The notes: a model not told the origin generated them from the sequence alone. DNA of 6,362 nucleotides from Actinomycetes bacterium (GCA_021846485.1 JAJZWW010000199.1:1-6362), one strand, 5' to 3'. Numbered from the stretch's first letter, positions 1 to 5,629 are shown. Numbers and translations are program-made.

Positions 1-341
1 GGCAGCATCGCCGTCGCGGTGCGGCTGGGTGCCCCGTGGGCGCCGTAGCCGACCGCGTAGCACGAGGCCGCCAACCCGACGATCGCGGTGACGGCGACGA
101 AGAGGGCCCCGAGGGGGTCGAGGGTGAGGTCGACGCCGGTGAGCGGGAGGACCTCCGCCGTGTGCACGCTGAAGGGGTGTCCCGAGACGAGCACCTGGCC
201 GGCACCAAGGAACGCAGCCAGGCACCCCGCTGCCGAGAGCACGCCGGCGCCGAGGAGGCGGCGCCGGGCAGGCAGGAGCGCGCCGAGCAGGGCCGCGGCG
301 CCGGCTGCGCCGAGGCCGATGAGGTACGCCGTCGCGCTCAA
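1..341 (-). CDS. Group 4 hydrogenase membrane subunit, HyfB/HycC-like (partial, 3' part outside window)
   Basis: This is the N-terminal 113 codons of an integral membrane protein; the reading frame is open through the left edge. It is probably the proton-conducting, antiporter-like (NuoL/NuoN-type) subunit that anchors a group 4 [NiFe]-hydrogenase or formate hydrogenlyase-like complex in the cytoplasmic membrane. The visible part has two or three hydrophobic helices: residues ~4-22, ~30-50 after a RRR loop, and ~75-98. It also has the family-like stretch VDLTLDPLGALFVAV followed by a small-residue helix ending in YAVGYG, which in HyfB/HycC proteins leads into the antiporter core. The TTG start at 341 overlaps the upstream small-subunit stop (TTGA), so translational coupling is likely. 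The order small subunit then membrane subunit matches M. tuberculosis Rv0082-Rv0083. It could be annotated as NADH dehydrogenase subunit 5-like, but the partner subunit favours hydrogenase. Confidence 0.8.
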   Translation of the reverse strand, partial: MSATAYLIGLGAAGAAALLGALLPARRRLLGAGVLSAAGCLAAFLGAGQVLVSGHPFSVHTAEVLPLTGVDLTLDPLGALFVAVTAIVGLAASCYAVGYGAHGAPSRTATAML

Positions 342-817
342 CGCCCGGTGAGCCCCCGCAGCGCCTCGGTGATCGCCGTGGGATCCGGCGGGCAGCCGGG
401 GATCTCGACGTCGACGGGGACCACGTCGCCGACCGGCCCGACGACGCCGTACGCGCCGGCGAAGACCCCGCCGTCCACGGCGCAGTCGCCGCAGGCGACC
501 ACCACCCGTGGCCGGGGCACGGCCTCGAGCGTCTTTTCGAGCGGGGTCGCCATGTTCCTCGTCACCACACCGGTGACGAGGAGGCCGTCGGCGTGGCGGG
601 GCGAAGCGACCAGGCGCACCCCGAAACGCCCGGCGTCGCAGACCGGGGCGAAGACCTGGGCGATCTCCACCTCGCAGCCGTTGCACGAGCCGGCGTCGAC
701 GTGGCGCAGCTGCGCCGAGCCCGGGAAGCGCGCCGGCGGCTTGTGCCTGGCCGGTGGCGGGGCCGTCTCGGTCACCGGTCGCGTGAAGAGGGCGTCGAGC
801 ACGGGGATGCGGCGCAC
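338..817 (-). CDS. Group 4 [NiFe]-hydrogenase small subunit (NuoB/HycG/Rv0082-like)
   Basis: This is a 159-residue protein of the NADH:quinone oxidoreductase 20 kDa / hydrogenase-3 small-subunit family. It carries the [4Fe-4S] cluster that passes electrons to or from the NiFe large subunit. All expected ligands are visible: C45 and C48 in DAGSCNGCEVEI, C109 (with C112) in VACGDC, and C142 in IPGCPPDP. The segment ASPRHADGLLVTGVVTRNM is characteristic of the family. The N-terminal ~35 residues are Pro-rich and lack a signal peptide, so it should act at the cytoplasmic face. I prefer GTG at 817 over the longer ATG at 835. The GTG start gives an N-terminus like Rv0082 (RRIPVLDAL...) and sits 8 nt after a -10 box, as in leaderless mRNAs, whereas ATG 835 lies inside that -10 region. 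The gene is coupled to the next subunit by a 4-bp overlap. The large subunit would be expected further left, outside the window. Confidence 0.88.
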   Translation of the reverse strand: MRRIPVLDALFTRPVTETAPPPARHKPPARFPGSAQLRHVDAGSCNGCEVEIAQVFAPVCDAGRFGVRLVASPRHADGLLVTGVVTRNMATPLEKTLEAVPRPRVVVACGDCAVDGGVFAGAYGVVGPVGDVVPVDVEIPGCPPDPTAITEALRGLTGR

Positions 818-825
818 GATTGACG

Positions 826-834
826 AAGTTATCA
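826..834 (-). promoter_or_regulatory. Hydrogenase promoter -10 and TGATAACTT motif
   Basis: On the minus strand this reads TGATAACTT. It contains TAACTT (831 down to 826), a match to the actinobacterial TANNNT -10 consensus. Eight bases (CGTCAATC) separate it from GTG 817, the spacing expected for a leaderless transcript. No convincing -35 is seen at 17 nt. The same 9-mer lies upstream of the arsR-type gene at 2271-2279, so it may also be part of that repressor's operator. Promoter role is inferred from spacing and consensus only. Confidence 0.5.
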
Positions 835-835
835 T
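830..835 (+). promoter_or_regulatory. Divergent -10 element for the zinc-ribbon gene
   Basis: TATCAT fits TANNNT and ends 8 nt before ATG 844, again a leaderless arrangement. It overlaps by two bases the oppositely directed TAACTT of the hydrogenase promoter, so the two polymerases could not occupy the site together. An alternative reading is TTGACG (820-825) as -35 with TAAGAT (840-845) as -10, but that spacer is only 14 nt. Confidence 0.35.
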
Positions 836-843
836 GCGCTAAG

Positions 844-1199
844 ATGACAAGACCTACCGACCTGTCGCACCCGGTGTCCGGGTGCTCGGCCCACCTCCCC
901 GGTGGACGAAGCGATGAGGGCGCGTCCGCAGGGCGTCGAGACTCTCGTCTGCGGGTTTTGCTGGGCGAGCGTCGAGCGGGCCGACGCCGATCGTGGCGGG
1001 TGCTGCCCCCGCTGCGGGGCTCCACCTATCGGCCTACGAGCAGTTCGTACGACGGAGGGTCCCGGATGGTGCCGAGCAACGGGACGACGCCACGACGGCC
1101 CCGGTGCCGAGGACCCTGCGACCCCGCGTCCCGAAGGGAACCGATGACCCGGCGCCGACCTTCCACGAGCTCACCGTTCGCTTTGAGGCACACGCGTGA
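844..1199 (+). pseudogene. Small zinc-ribbon protein, frameshifted
   Basis: A CxxC ... CCxxC zinc-ribbon pattern is encoded around 947-1015 (VCGFC, then about 14 residues, then GCCPRCG). High third-position GC follows this frame from about 902 to 1018. It then switches to the next frame, which runs to the TGA at 1197-1199 and reads LHLSAYEQFVRRRVPDG and onward. Removing one G from GGGG at 1016-1019 joins the two halves into CPRCGLHLSAYEQFVRRR, a natural zinc-ribbon continuation. A second switch is likely at CCCC 897-900: from ATG 844 to about 900 a different frame has 15 consecutive G/C-ending codons. Removing one C gives a 117-residue protein in total. Without that second correction the gene would start at GTG 902 or ATG 914. 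The stop overlaps the GTG of the next gene (GTGA), consistent with an operon. Function is unknown. Frameshift mutation, sequencing error in homopolymers and programmed shifting cannot be told apart here. Confidence 0.55.
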
Positions 1200-1759
1200 C
1201 CGTCGCCCATCCGCGCCGGCCGCGACGCGGTCGAGTCAACCCTCCATCCGGTGCCTGCGCGGTGGCTGAGGTCCTCGACGCCGAAGAGCTGCTCGACCAA
1301 GCGCTGGTGGCCACCCTCGGCCCCTTCCAACCCGACGTCGCGAACGCCGTCGTCGGCATCTGCACCGATGCCCTGGCCACGACGGTGGGTCCTGAGATCC
1401 TTGCCGTGCTCGACGGTGACCGGCGCCTTGTTCCGCTTGTCGCCCCTTGGGTATTCGACCTTGCCCGCGGTGTCCTCGTCCTGCAGCGGCGCGGACCAGG
1501 AGAGCTTCGGAGCGGCGACCTGCTGGACCTGCTCTCCGGCCACTTGCTGAGCGAGCACGATCGCATCCGGTTCGCCCAGACCGTCGACCTGGCAGCCACC
1601 CTCACCCTCGACCGAGTCCTTGAGCAGGTGCTCGGCCCCGGCGCCTGCGCCGCAGACCCGCGCGCCAACGCCCTTGCCGCGCCGTGGCTTGCCGCCTTGA
1701 CCTACGGCCATAGGGTCCACATTGCCCTCGAGCTGCTGCGCCTCCTTCCTGCCGGCTGA
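1196..1759 (+). CDS. Conserved-looking hypothetical protein, helix-rich
   Basis: I do not recognise this family. The frame encodes 187 residues from GTG 1196, which overlaps the previous stop as GTGA. The convincing coding part starts at GTG 1262 (VAEVLDAEELLDQALVATL; 165 residues). From there G/C-ending codons dominate and the composition is that of a soluble, mostly alpha-helical protein rich in Leu, Ala, Asp and Val, with no transmembrane segment, signal peptide or metal motif. The first 22 residues (Arg/Pro-rich) show weaker third-position bias. Another frame looks more coding over 1205-1260, so the true N-terminus may be 1262 or may be obscured by indels like those in the preceding gene. 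It lies between the hydrogenase operon and its likely regulator, which hints at a connection but proves none. Confidence 0.6.
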   Translation: MTVAHPRRPRRGRVNPPSGACAVAEVLDAEELLDQALVATLGPFQPDVANAVVGICTDALATTVGPEILAVLDGDRRLVPLVAPWVFDLARGVLVLQRRGPGELRSGDLLDLLSGHLLSEHDRIRFAQTVDLAATLTLDRVLEQVLGPGACAADPRANALAAPWLAALTYGHRVHIALELLRLLPAG

Positions 1760-1777
1760 CCACAACCGCGCCGTGGT
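1759..1777. terminator. Weak hairpin between convergent genes
   Basis: ACCAC (1759-1763) pairs with GTGGT (1773-1777) around a 9-nt loop in the 47-bp gap between the convergent hypothetical gene and the arsR-type gene. The stem is only 5 bp and no T-tract follows on either strand. A bidirectional termination role is possible but poorly supported. Confidence 0.15.
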
Positions 1778-1806
1778 TCGTCAGAGCTCGGGCCCGGGTC
1801 AGCCCC

Positions 1807-2178
1807 TCAGCGCGCCGCCCGTCGCCGAGGTGGCTCGGGGCGCTCCGCGAACTCCAGGCCTTCAAGCTCAGCCAGGAGCTGGCTGGATTCGGCCAGCGTG
1901 CTCGTGAGGATCGCCTTTGCCACCTCCAGCAGCTCGAAGATCCGCGGATCGGCCACCGAGTAGAGGACCGTCGACCCTTCCTTGCGGCTCTGCAGCACGT
2001 TCGCCCGCCGGAGGATCCCGAGCTGCTGGGACAGGTGCGACGCCTCCAGCCCCACCTCGGGGATCAGCTCGCCGACCGATCGCTCCCCGTCGCGCAGCAG
2101 TTCCAGCACCCGGATGCGCGCCGGATGCGCGAGCGTCTTGAAGAAGTCCGCTTTCACCTGGTAGATGGGTCGGGTCAC
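1807..2178 (-). CDS. ArsR/SmtB-family repressor, Rv0081-like
   Basis: This is a 123-residue winged helix-turn-helix regulator. It opens with IYQVKADFFKTLAHPARIRVLELL, the typical ArsR N-terminal helices. The recognition helix region follows at about residues 44-62 (LEASHLSQQLGILRRANVL), then the wing (SRKEGSTVLYSVADP, about 64-78), and a C-terminal dimerisation helix with a Pro/Arg-rich tail. There is no cysteine, so a thiol metal sensor of the classical ArsR/CadC kind is unlikely. Overall it closely resembles M. tuberculosis Rv0081, a small hypoxia-network repressor encoded next to the Hyc-like hydrogenase genes Rv0082-Rv0087. I infer it controls the hydrogenase operon in this window. GTG 2178 is chosen because it gives the Rv0081-like N-terminus. 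An in-frame GTG at 2259 would add 27 basic, unconserved residues. No clear Shine-Dalgarno precedes GTG 2178, but a possible leader ORF ends in a GTGA overlap with it. Confidence 0.9.
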   Translation of the reverse strand: MTRPIYQVKADFFKTLAHPARIRVLELLRDGERSVGELIPEVGLEASHLSQQLGILRRANVLQSRKEGSTVLYSVADPRIFELLEVAKAILTSTLAESSQLLAELEGLEFAERPEPPRRRAAR

Positions 2179-2261
2179 CGGCCGTAGGCTTTCACGTCTG
2201 GCGGAACAGGCCGCGGCCCCAACTTTCCGTCGCCGGGTTTGCCCGCGCCTGAGGAACACAT
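2175..2261 (-). CDS. Possible 28-codon leader ORF upstream of the arsR-type gene
   Basis: Reading on the minus strand from ATG 2261, an uninterrupted frame of 28 codons begins MCSSGAGKPGDG and ends with a TGA that overlaps the regulator's GTG (GTGA). Its ATG lies 9 nt after a TAACTT -10 box, so the transcript could be leaderless and the small ORF could drive arsR translation by coupling, explaining the missing ribosome-binding site there. A frame this short can stay open by chance in high-GC DNA. The alternative is that this is just untranslated leader, or part of an N-terminally extended regulator. Confidence 0.3.
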   Translation of the reverse strand: MCSSGAGKPGDGKLGPRPVPPDVKAYGR

Positions 2262-2270
2262 CAACTCGTC

Positions 2271-2279
2271 AAGTTATCA
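2271..2279 (-). promoter_or_regulatory. arsR promoter -10 / shared TGATAACTT motif
   Basis: The minus strand reads TGATAACTT, identical to the 9-mer upstream of the hydrogenase small-subunit gene. TAACTT fits the TANNNT -10 consensus and puts a start of transcription near 2262-2265. An overlapping imperfect inverted repeat, AACT (2263-2266) and AGTT (2272-2275), could be a repressor half-site pair. Autoregulation is inferred. Confidence 0.45.
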
Positions 2280-2560
2280 GCATCGTCGACTCGGTCGCAC
2301 CCCCACCAGGCGCGGCGTCCTGCCCTCTACATGCTCGCCTGGCGCTCCGACGTGCCCACCAGTCCCGCCACCCGCACCTTCCTCCACCACGCGCCCCCCA
2401 TGCTCGGCTACCACGAGAGCTGCACCCCGCCGCGCGCCGTCGCCGCTACCACCACGACCCTCGCGTGTGGCCTGTCTGGCCCGAGGTCCTGACCGCCTCA
2501 GCCGGTTCACACCTCTTGCACCACGAGGTTCCCCCGGCACCGGGTTCGCACCTGGCCGGT
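2280..2560. other. Intergenic region upstream of the relaxase gene
   Basis: No gene is convincing between the arsR promoter and the relaxase start. A 53-codon ORF (2331-2492, plus strand, beginning MLAWRSDVP) has G/C-rich third positions but low-complexity Pro/Thr/Ala composition and no recognisable feature. The last 60 bases hold related repeats: GGTTCACACCT (2504-2514) and GGTTCGCACCT (2543-2553), plus TCACACC (2507-2513) inverted as GGTGTGA (2558-2564). MobF relaxases often have their transfer origin or autoregulatory operator directly upstream, so these could be remnants of either. Confidence 0.3.
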
Positions 2561-5119
2561 GTGACGGTCTCGATGCGGGTGATGTCCGCCGGGGACGGCT
2601 ACAACTACCTGCTCCAGTCGGTCGCCGCCGGCGACGGGCACCGGCCGCTGACCACGCCACTGATCCGCTACTACACCGAGAAAGGCACCCCGCCCGGATA
2701 CTGGCTCGGCACCGGCGTCCACGGCCTCGGCACCATCGACCGGCGGATCGAGCCGGGCGGGACCGTCACCGAGGACCATCTGCGGCGCCTGCTGGGGCAG
2801 GGCCATGACCCGGTCACCGACGACCCGCTCGGCCTTTCGTACTTCCGCCACAGAACCGTCGAGGAACGGGTCGCCGCACGAGTCGAGCATCTGGACCCCG
2901 AGTTGAGCGCCGAGGAACGCGCCACGGCCGTCGAGCGCATCGAGGCCGAAGAACGCGAGCGCGGCTCCCGGCGAACCGTGGCCGGGTACGACTACACGTT
3001 CTCGGTCCCCAAGAGCGTGTCCGCCCTATGGGCGGTTGCTGACCCCGCCGTGCAGGCCCGCATCGTGGGGGCGCACCATGCGGCGGTTGCGGACGTGGTT
3101 GCGCTGATGGAGCGCGACGTTGCCGCCACCAGGGTCGGCCACGCCGGGGTTGCACAGGTTGCCACTCGCGGGTTGATCGCAACCTGTTACGACCACTACG
3201 ACTCGCGGGCCGCCGACCCCCAGTTGCACACCCACGTCGTGATCGCGAACAAGGTGCAGGGCGAGGACGGCAAGTGGCGCTCTTTGGATGGTCGTCCCAT
3301 CCACCAGGCCGTCGTCGCCATCTCCGAGCATTACAACGCCGTGCTGGCCGACCACCTGACCCGCAGCCTCGAGACCCGATGGGAGCAGCGCGAGCGGGGC
3401 CGGGATCGCAACCCGGCGTGGGAGATCGTCGGCGTGCCCGACGAGCTGATCGCCGAGTTTTCGTCGCGGAGCGCGGCGATCGAGGCGGAGACCGACCGGC
3501 TCATCGGCGCCTACCGCGCCGAGCATGGGCACCGGCCGGACCAGCGGACGGTGTTGCGGTTGCGCCAGCAGGCCACGCTCTCGACCCGGCCCGACAAGAC
3601 CCACTGGTCGCTGGCGGAGCTGACCGGCCGCTGGCGCCGCCGCGCTGATCGCGTACTTGGTCAGGATGCTGCGAGCTGGGCGGACCGCCTACTCTCGACC
3701 AGCGGTGCCACGGTGGTCGTGCGTGCTGAGGACGTGGGCCGTGACGAGGTCGCAGCGCTCGGGCAAGTCGTGGTCGAGCAGGTGCAGGAGAAGCGCTCGA
3801 CGTGGGGCCGGTGGAACCTGTCTGCCGAGGCGTCCCGGCAGACGATGGGCCTGCGGTTCGGGTCGGTGAGCGATCGGGAGGCGGTGATCAGGCTGATTGC
3901 CGACGCCGCCGAGGTGGCGTCACTGCGGCTGACGCCACCCGAGCTTACCGTCGCCCCGGCCGCGTTCACCCGGTCGGACGGCTCCAGCATGTTCCGGCCC
4001 CGCCACGCGATCCTCTACACCTCGACCGCCCTGTTGGCGGCGGAGGACCGGCTGCTCCACCGCTCCCGCACCACGACCGCACCGGCGCTCGACCCGACCA
4101 ATGCGGCTCGGGTGGCTGGCGCCCCGGGCGAGCAAGGCAGGGTGCTGTCGCCCGACCAGCGCCGTGTGGTCGAGCGCATCGCTACCTCGGGCCGGACGGT
4201 GGATGTGCTGGTCGGCCCGGCGGGGGCGGGCAAGACCCTCGCGCTCGGCGCGCTGCGCCGTGCCTGGGAGGACACCCATGGGCCGGGCAGCGTGATCGGC
4301 CTCGCACCCTCCGCCGCCCTCTGCGGGGTGCTCCAGCACCAAGGCGCGGAGAAGTCCGCCCACGAGACGATCGAGGCAGAGCAGGAGAAGTGGTCGAGCA
4401 TCGCCCAGCTCGCCGCCGAGTACGAGACGATCGCCCAAGCCGCCCAACACCAGCGGTTCGCCGCGGCCGTCGCCGCCAGCGGCCTCGCCGTGCGCCGAGC
4501 GACGGCGGCCGTCGACGGTGATTCGTTCGGGTCGCTGGTCGCCCAGCTCCGGCGCAGCGAAGCCGACGGCCACCAGCCCGAACAGCTCCTGTCACGTGCG
4601 GTCCGGGCCGGTGGGCTCGACGGGGCCGAGGACCTCGCGGCGGTGCTCGCCGCCCGGATCGCCAAGCCGACCGCCGCCCGGTCGGGGGGCACCCGGCCCC
4701 GCCGCCGACCCCGCTACGTCGCCGGCCTGATCCCCGAGGCCCTCGGCGCGATGCCCGCCGACATGCACCGCACCCTCACCGAGCTGCGGGACCTGATCGA
4801 CCAACGCGCCACCGCCCTCACCAGCCAAGCCGTCCAGGAGGGCGAGGCGTGGGTGCGGCGGCTCGGAGCACCACCCACCGACCCGGCCCGGCGAGCGGCC
4901 TGGGAGGAGCAGCTCCGCACGATCGCCGCCTACCGCGACCGCTACGGCATCACCAGCACCGACCCGCTCGGACCGACCCCCAGCAGCCAAGGCCAGCGGC
5001 TCGACCACCGACGCGCCGATGCTGCCACCCATCGGGCGCAGGCCACCGCCAGCAACGAGCCTCGACGGCGACACGGCTTGGAACAGCAGATCGACTCCGG
5101 CCGCGACCTCAGCCGGTAA
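2561..5119 (+). CDS. MobF (TrwC/TraA-type) relaxase with internally deleted helicase domain
   Basis: This is an 852-residue conjugative relaxase. Such enzymes nick one strand at oriT through a catalytic tyrosine, then unwind the DNA for transfer. GTG 2561 is chosen because it gives the family N-terminus MTVSMRVMSAGDGYNYLL; the frame is open upstream to 2165, but that part is low-complexity and unconserved. The relaxase domain (about 1-330) has candidate tyrosines Y14 and Y16 and the metal-binding triad H212, H223, H225 in H-(10)-HTH, with DPQLHTHVV. A helicase domain starts near 529 (LSPDQRRVVERI) with Walker A GPAGAGKT at 552-559. Soon after, at VIGLAPSAAL (about 578-587), it passes directly into the tail normally found after the helicase (GAEKSAHETIEAEQ..., AYRDRYGITSTDPLGP). 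Walker B and the later helicase motifs are absent, so unwinding activity is probably lost. Nicking may remain possible. No other transfer gene is nearby, which suggests a mobile-element remnant. Confidence 0.88.
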   Translation: MTVSMRVMSAGDGYNYLLQSVAAGDGHRPLTTPLIRYYTEKGTPPGYWLGTGVHGLGTIDRRIEPGGTVTEDHLRRLLGQGHDPVTDDPLGLSYFRHRTVEERVAARVEHLDPELSAEERATAVERIEAEERERGSRRTVAGYDYTFSVPKSVSALWAVADPAVQARIVGAHHAAVADVVALMERDVAATRVGHAGVAQVATRGLIATCYDHYDSRAADPQLHTHVVIANKVQGEDGKWRSLDGRPIHQAVVAISEHYNAVLADHLTRSLETRWEQRERGRDRNPAWEIVGVPDELIAEFSSRSAAIEAETDRLIGAYRAEHGHRPDQRTVLRLRQQATLSTRPDKTHWSLAELTGRWRRRADRVLGQDAASWADRLLSTSGATVVVRAEDVGRDEVAALGQVVVEQVQEKRSTWGRWNLSAEASRQTMGLRFGSVSDREAVIRLIADAAEVASLRLTPPELTVAPAAFTRSDGSSMFRPRHAILYTSTALLAAEDRLLHRSRTTTAPALDPTNAARVAGAPGEQGRVLSPDQRRVVERIATSGRTVDVLVGPAGAGKTLALGALRRAWEDTHGPGSVIGLAPSAALCGVLQHQGAEKSAHETIEAEQEKWSSIAQLAAEYETIAQAAQHQRFAAAVAASGLAVRRATAAVDGDSFGSLVAQLRRSEADGHQPEQLLSRAVRAGGLDGAEDLAAVLAARIAKPTAARSGGTRPRRRPRYVAGLIPEALGAMPADMHRTLTELRDLIDQRATALTSQAVQEGEAWVRRLGAPPTDPARRAAWEEQLRTIAAYRDRYGITSTDPLGPTPSSQGQRLDHRRADAATHRAQATASNEPRRRHGLEQQIDSGRDLSR

Positions 5120-5127
5120 CGGCCCGA

Positions 5128-5142
5128 ACAGGCGCTCCCTGT
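5128..5142. terminator. Small hairpin between convergent relaxase and AraC genes
   Basis: ACAGG (5128-5132) and CCTGT (5138-5142) form a perfect 5-bp stem with a 5-nt loop in the 37-bp gap between the two stop codons. There is no T-tract. It may assist termination in both directions, but the support is weak. Confidence 0.2.
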
Positions 5143-5156
5143 GACCCACCACAGCG

Positions 5157-5558
5157 TCAGCGGAGAGAGGACCGGAGCTGCCGGCGCCGGTACTCGGTGG
5201 GCGAGAGGCCGTAAGCCGCATGAAAACAGCGACTCGCGTAGTTCGGGTCGGTCCAGCCGACCGAGCGGCCAGCCTCGGCGATCGACAGGTCCGTCGAGGC
5301 CAGCAAGCGGGCCATCTGCTCGGCTCGGATGTGGCGCAGGTACGCCATCGGGCTCATTCCGACCATGGCGTCGAAGGATCGCACGAGCTGCGAGCGCGAC
5401 AAGTAGACGTCCTCGGCCAGTGCACCGAGGGTCCAGGGCTCGGCCAGGCGTGCGCGGAGTAGGCGGACGGCGGTGACGACGTGCCCGCGTACAACTCCAT
5501 GTGGAGTACCTGTCGCTGGATGCTGCGCTGGGGCGCTTCCTTCCGGGGTGTCGTTCAT
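5157..5558 (-). CDS. AraC-family transcriptional regulator, DNA-binding domain only
   Basis: This is a 133-residue protein consisting almost entirely of an AraC/XylS DNA-binding domain. The first helix-turn-helix is at about residues 45-65 (LGALAEDVYLSRSQLVRSFDAMVGMSPMAY, split around the turn). It is followed by the linker helix YLRHIRAEQMARLL and the second helix-turn-helix DLSIAEAGRSVGWTDPNYASRCFHAAYG. The domain ends with the family-typical LSPTEYRRRQ. AraC regulators are usually 250-300 residues with a separate effector domain. Here only about 25 Pro/Ala/Gly-rich residues precede the domain, so either it is a natural single-domain regulator or it has lost its sensor half. ATG 5558 is the best start; sequence upstream in the same frame is Arg/Ser/Pro-rich and unlike protein. 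It converges with the relaxase gene and lies downstream of the repeat-protein gene on the same strand. Target genes are unknown. Confidence 0.85.
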   Translation of the reverse strand: MNDTPEGSAPAQHPATGTPHGVVRGHVVTAVRLLRARLAEPWTLGALAEDVYLSRSQLVRSFDAMVGMSPMAYLRHIRAEQMARLLASTDLSIAEAGRSVGWTDPNYASRCFHAAYGLSPTEYRRRQLRSSLR

Positions 5559-5593
5559 GATGTCGATCCAGCGCCGGCCGGACCGGTGCGGTC

Positions 5594-5629
5594 GACGCCG
5601 AGCACAACCGCCGACAGAGCGACGGCGTC
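5594..5629. terminator. Inverted repeat at the 3' end of the repeat-protein gene
   Basis: GACGCCG (5594-5600) is matched exactly by its inverted copy CGGCGTC (5623-5629), with a 22-nt loop. It begins at the stop codon of the repeat-protein gene and lies upstream of the AraC gene. It could be a termination hairpin or an operator in the AraC promoter. It has no T-tract. Confidence 0.2.

Noticed and set aside
36..842. Long plus-strand open frame opposite the hydrogenase genes
   Set aside because: It is antisense to two recognisable hydrogenase subunits, is Arg/Gly/Pro-rich, and has no family features. It is a high-GC shadow frame.
820..845. Plus-strand promoter TTGACG...TAAGAT
   Set aside because: Both hexamers look good, but the 14-nt spacer is too short for a normal sigma-70-type promoter. 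The TATCAT reading fits the start codon better.
820..1269. 149-codon plus-strand frame over the zinc-ribbon region
   Set aside because: Only its part near 844-900 shows coding bias. The rest is Arg/Ser-rich and conflicts with the zinc-ribbon frame, so it was used only as evidence for a frameshift.
1034..1765. Long minus-strand open frame (243 codons)
   Set aside because: It is antisense to the better-biased plus-strand gene 1262-1759, and its composition is typical of a shadow frame.
2331..2492. 53-codon plus-strand ORF upstream of the relaxase
   Set aside because: Third positions are G/C-rich, but the product is low-complexity (runs of Pro, Thr, Ala) and matches nothing I know. It is mentioned only in the intergenic entry.
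2165..2560. N-terminal 132-codon extension of the relaxase frame
   Set aside because: It is rich in Arg, His and Pro, overlaps the divergent regulator promoter, and precedes the family-typical start MTVSMRVMSAGDGY.
3920..5221. Several long minus-strand open frames over the relaxase 3' half
   Set aside because: They are mirror frames of strongly biased relaxase codons, without recognisable domains.
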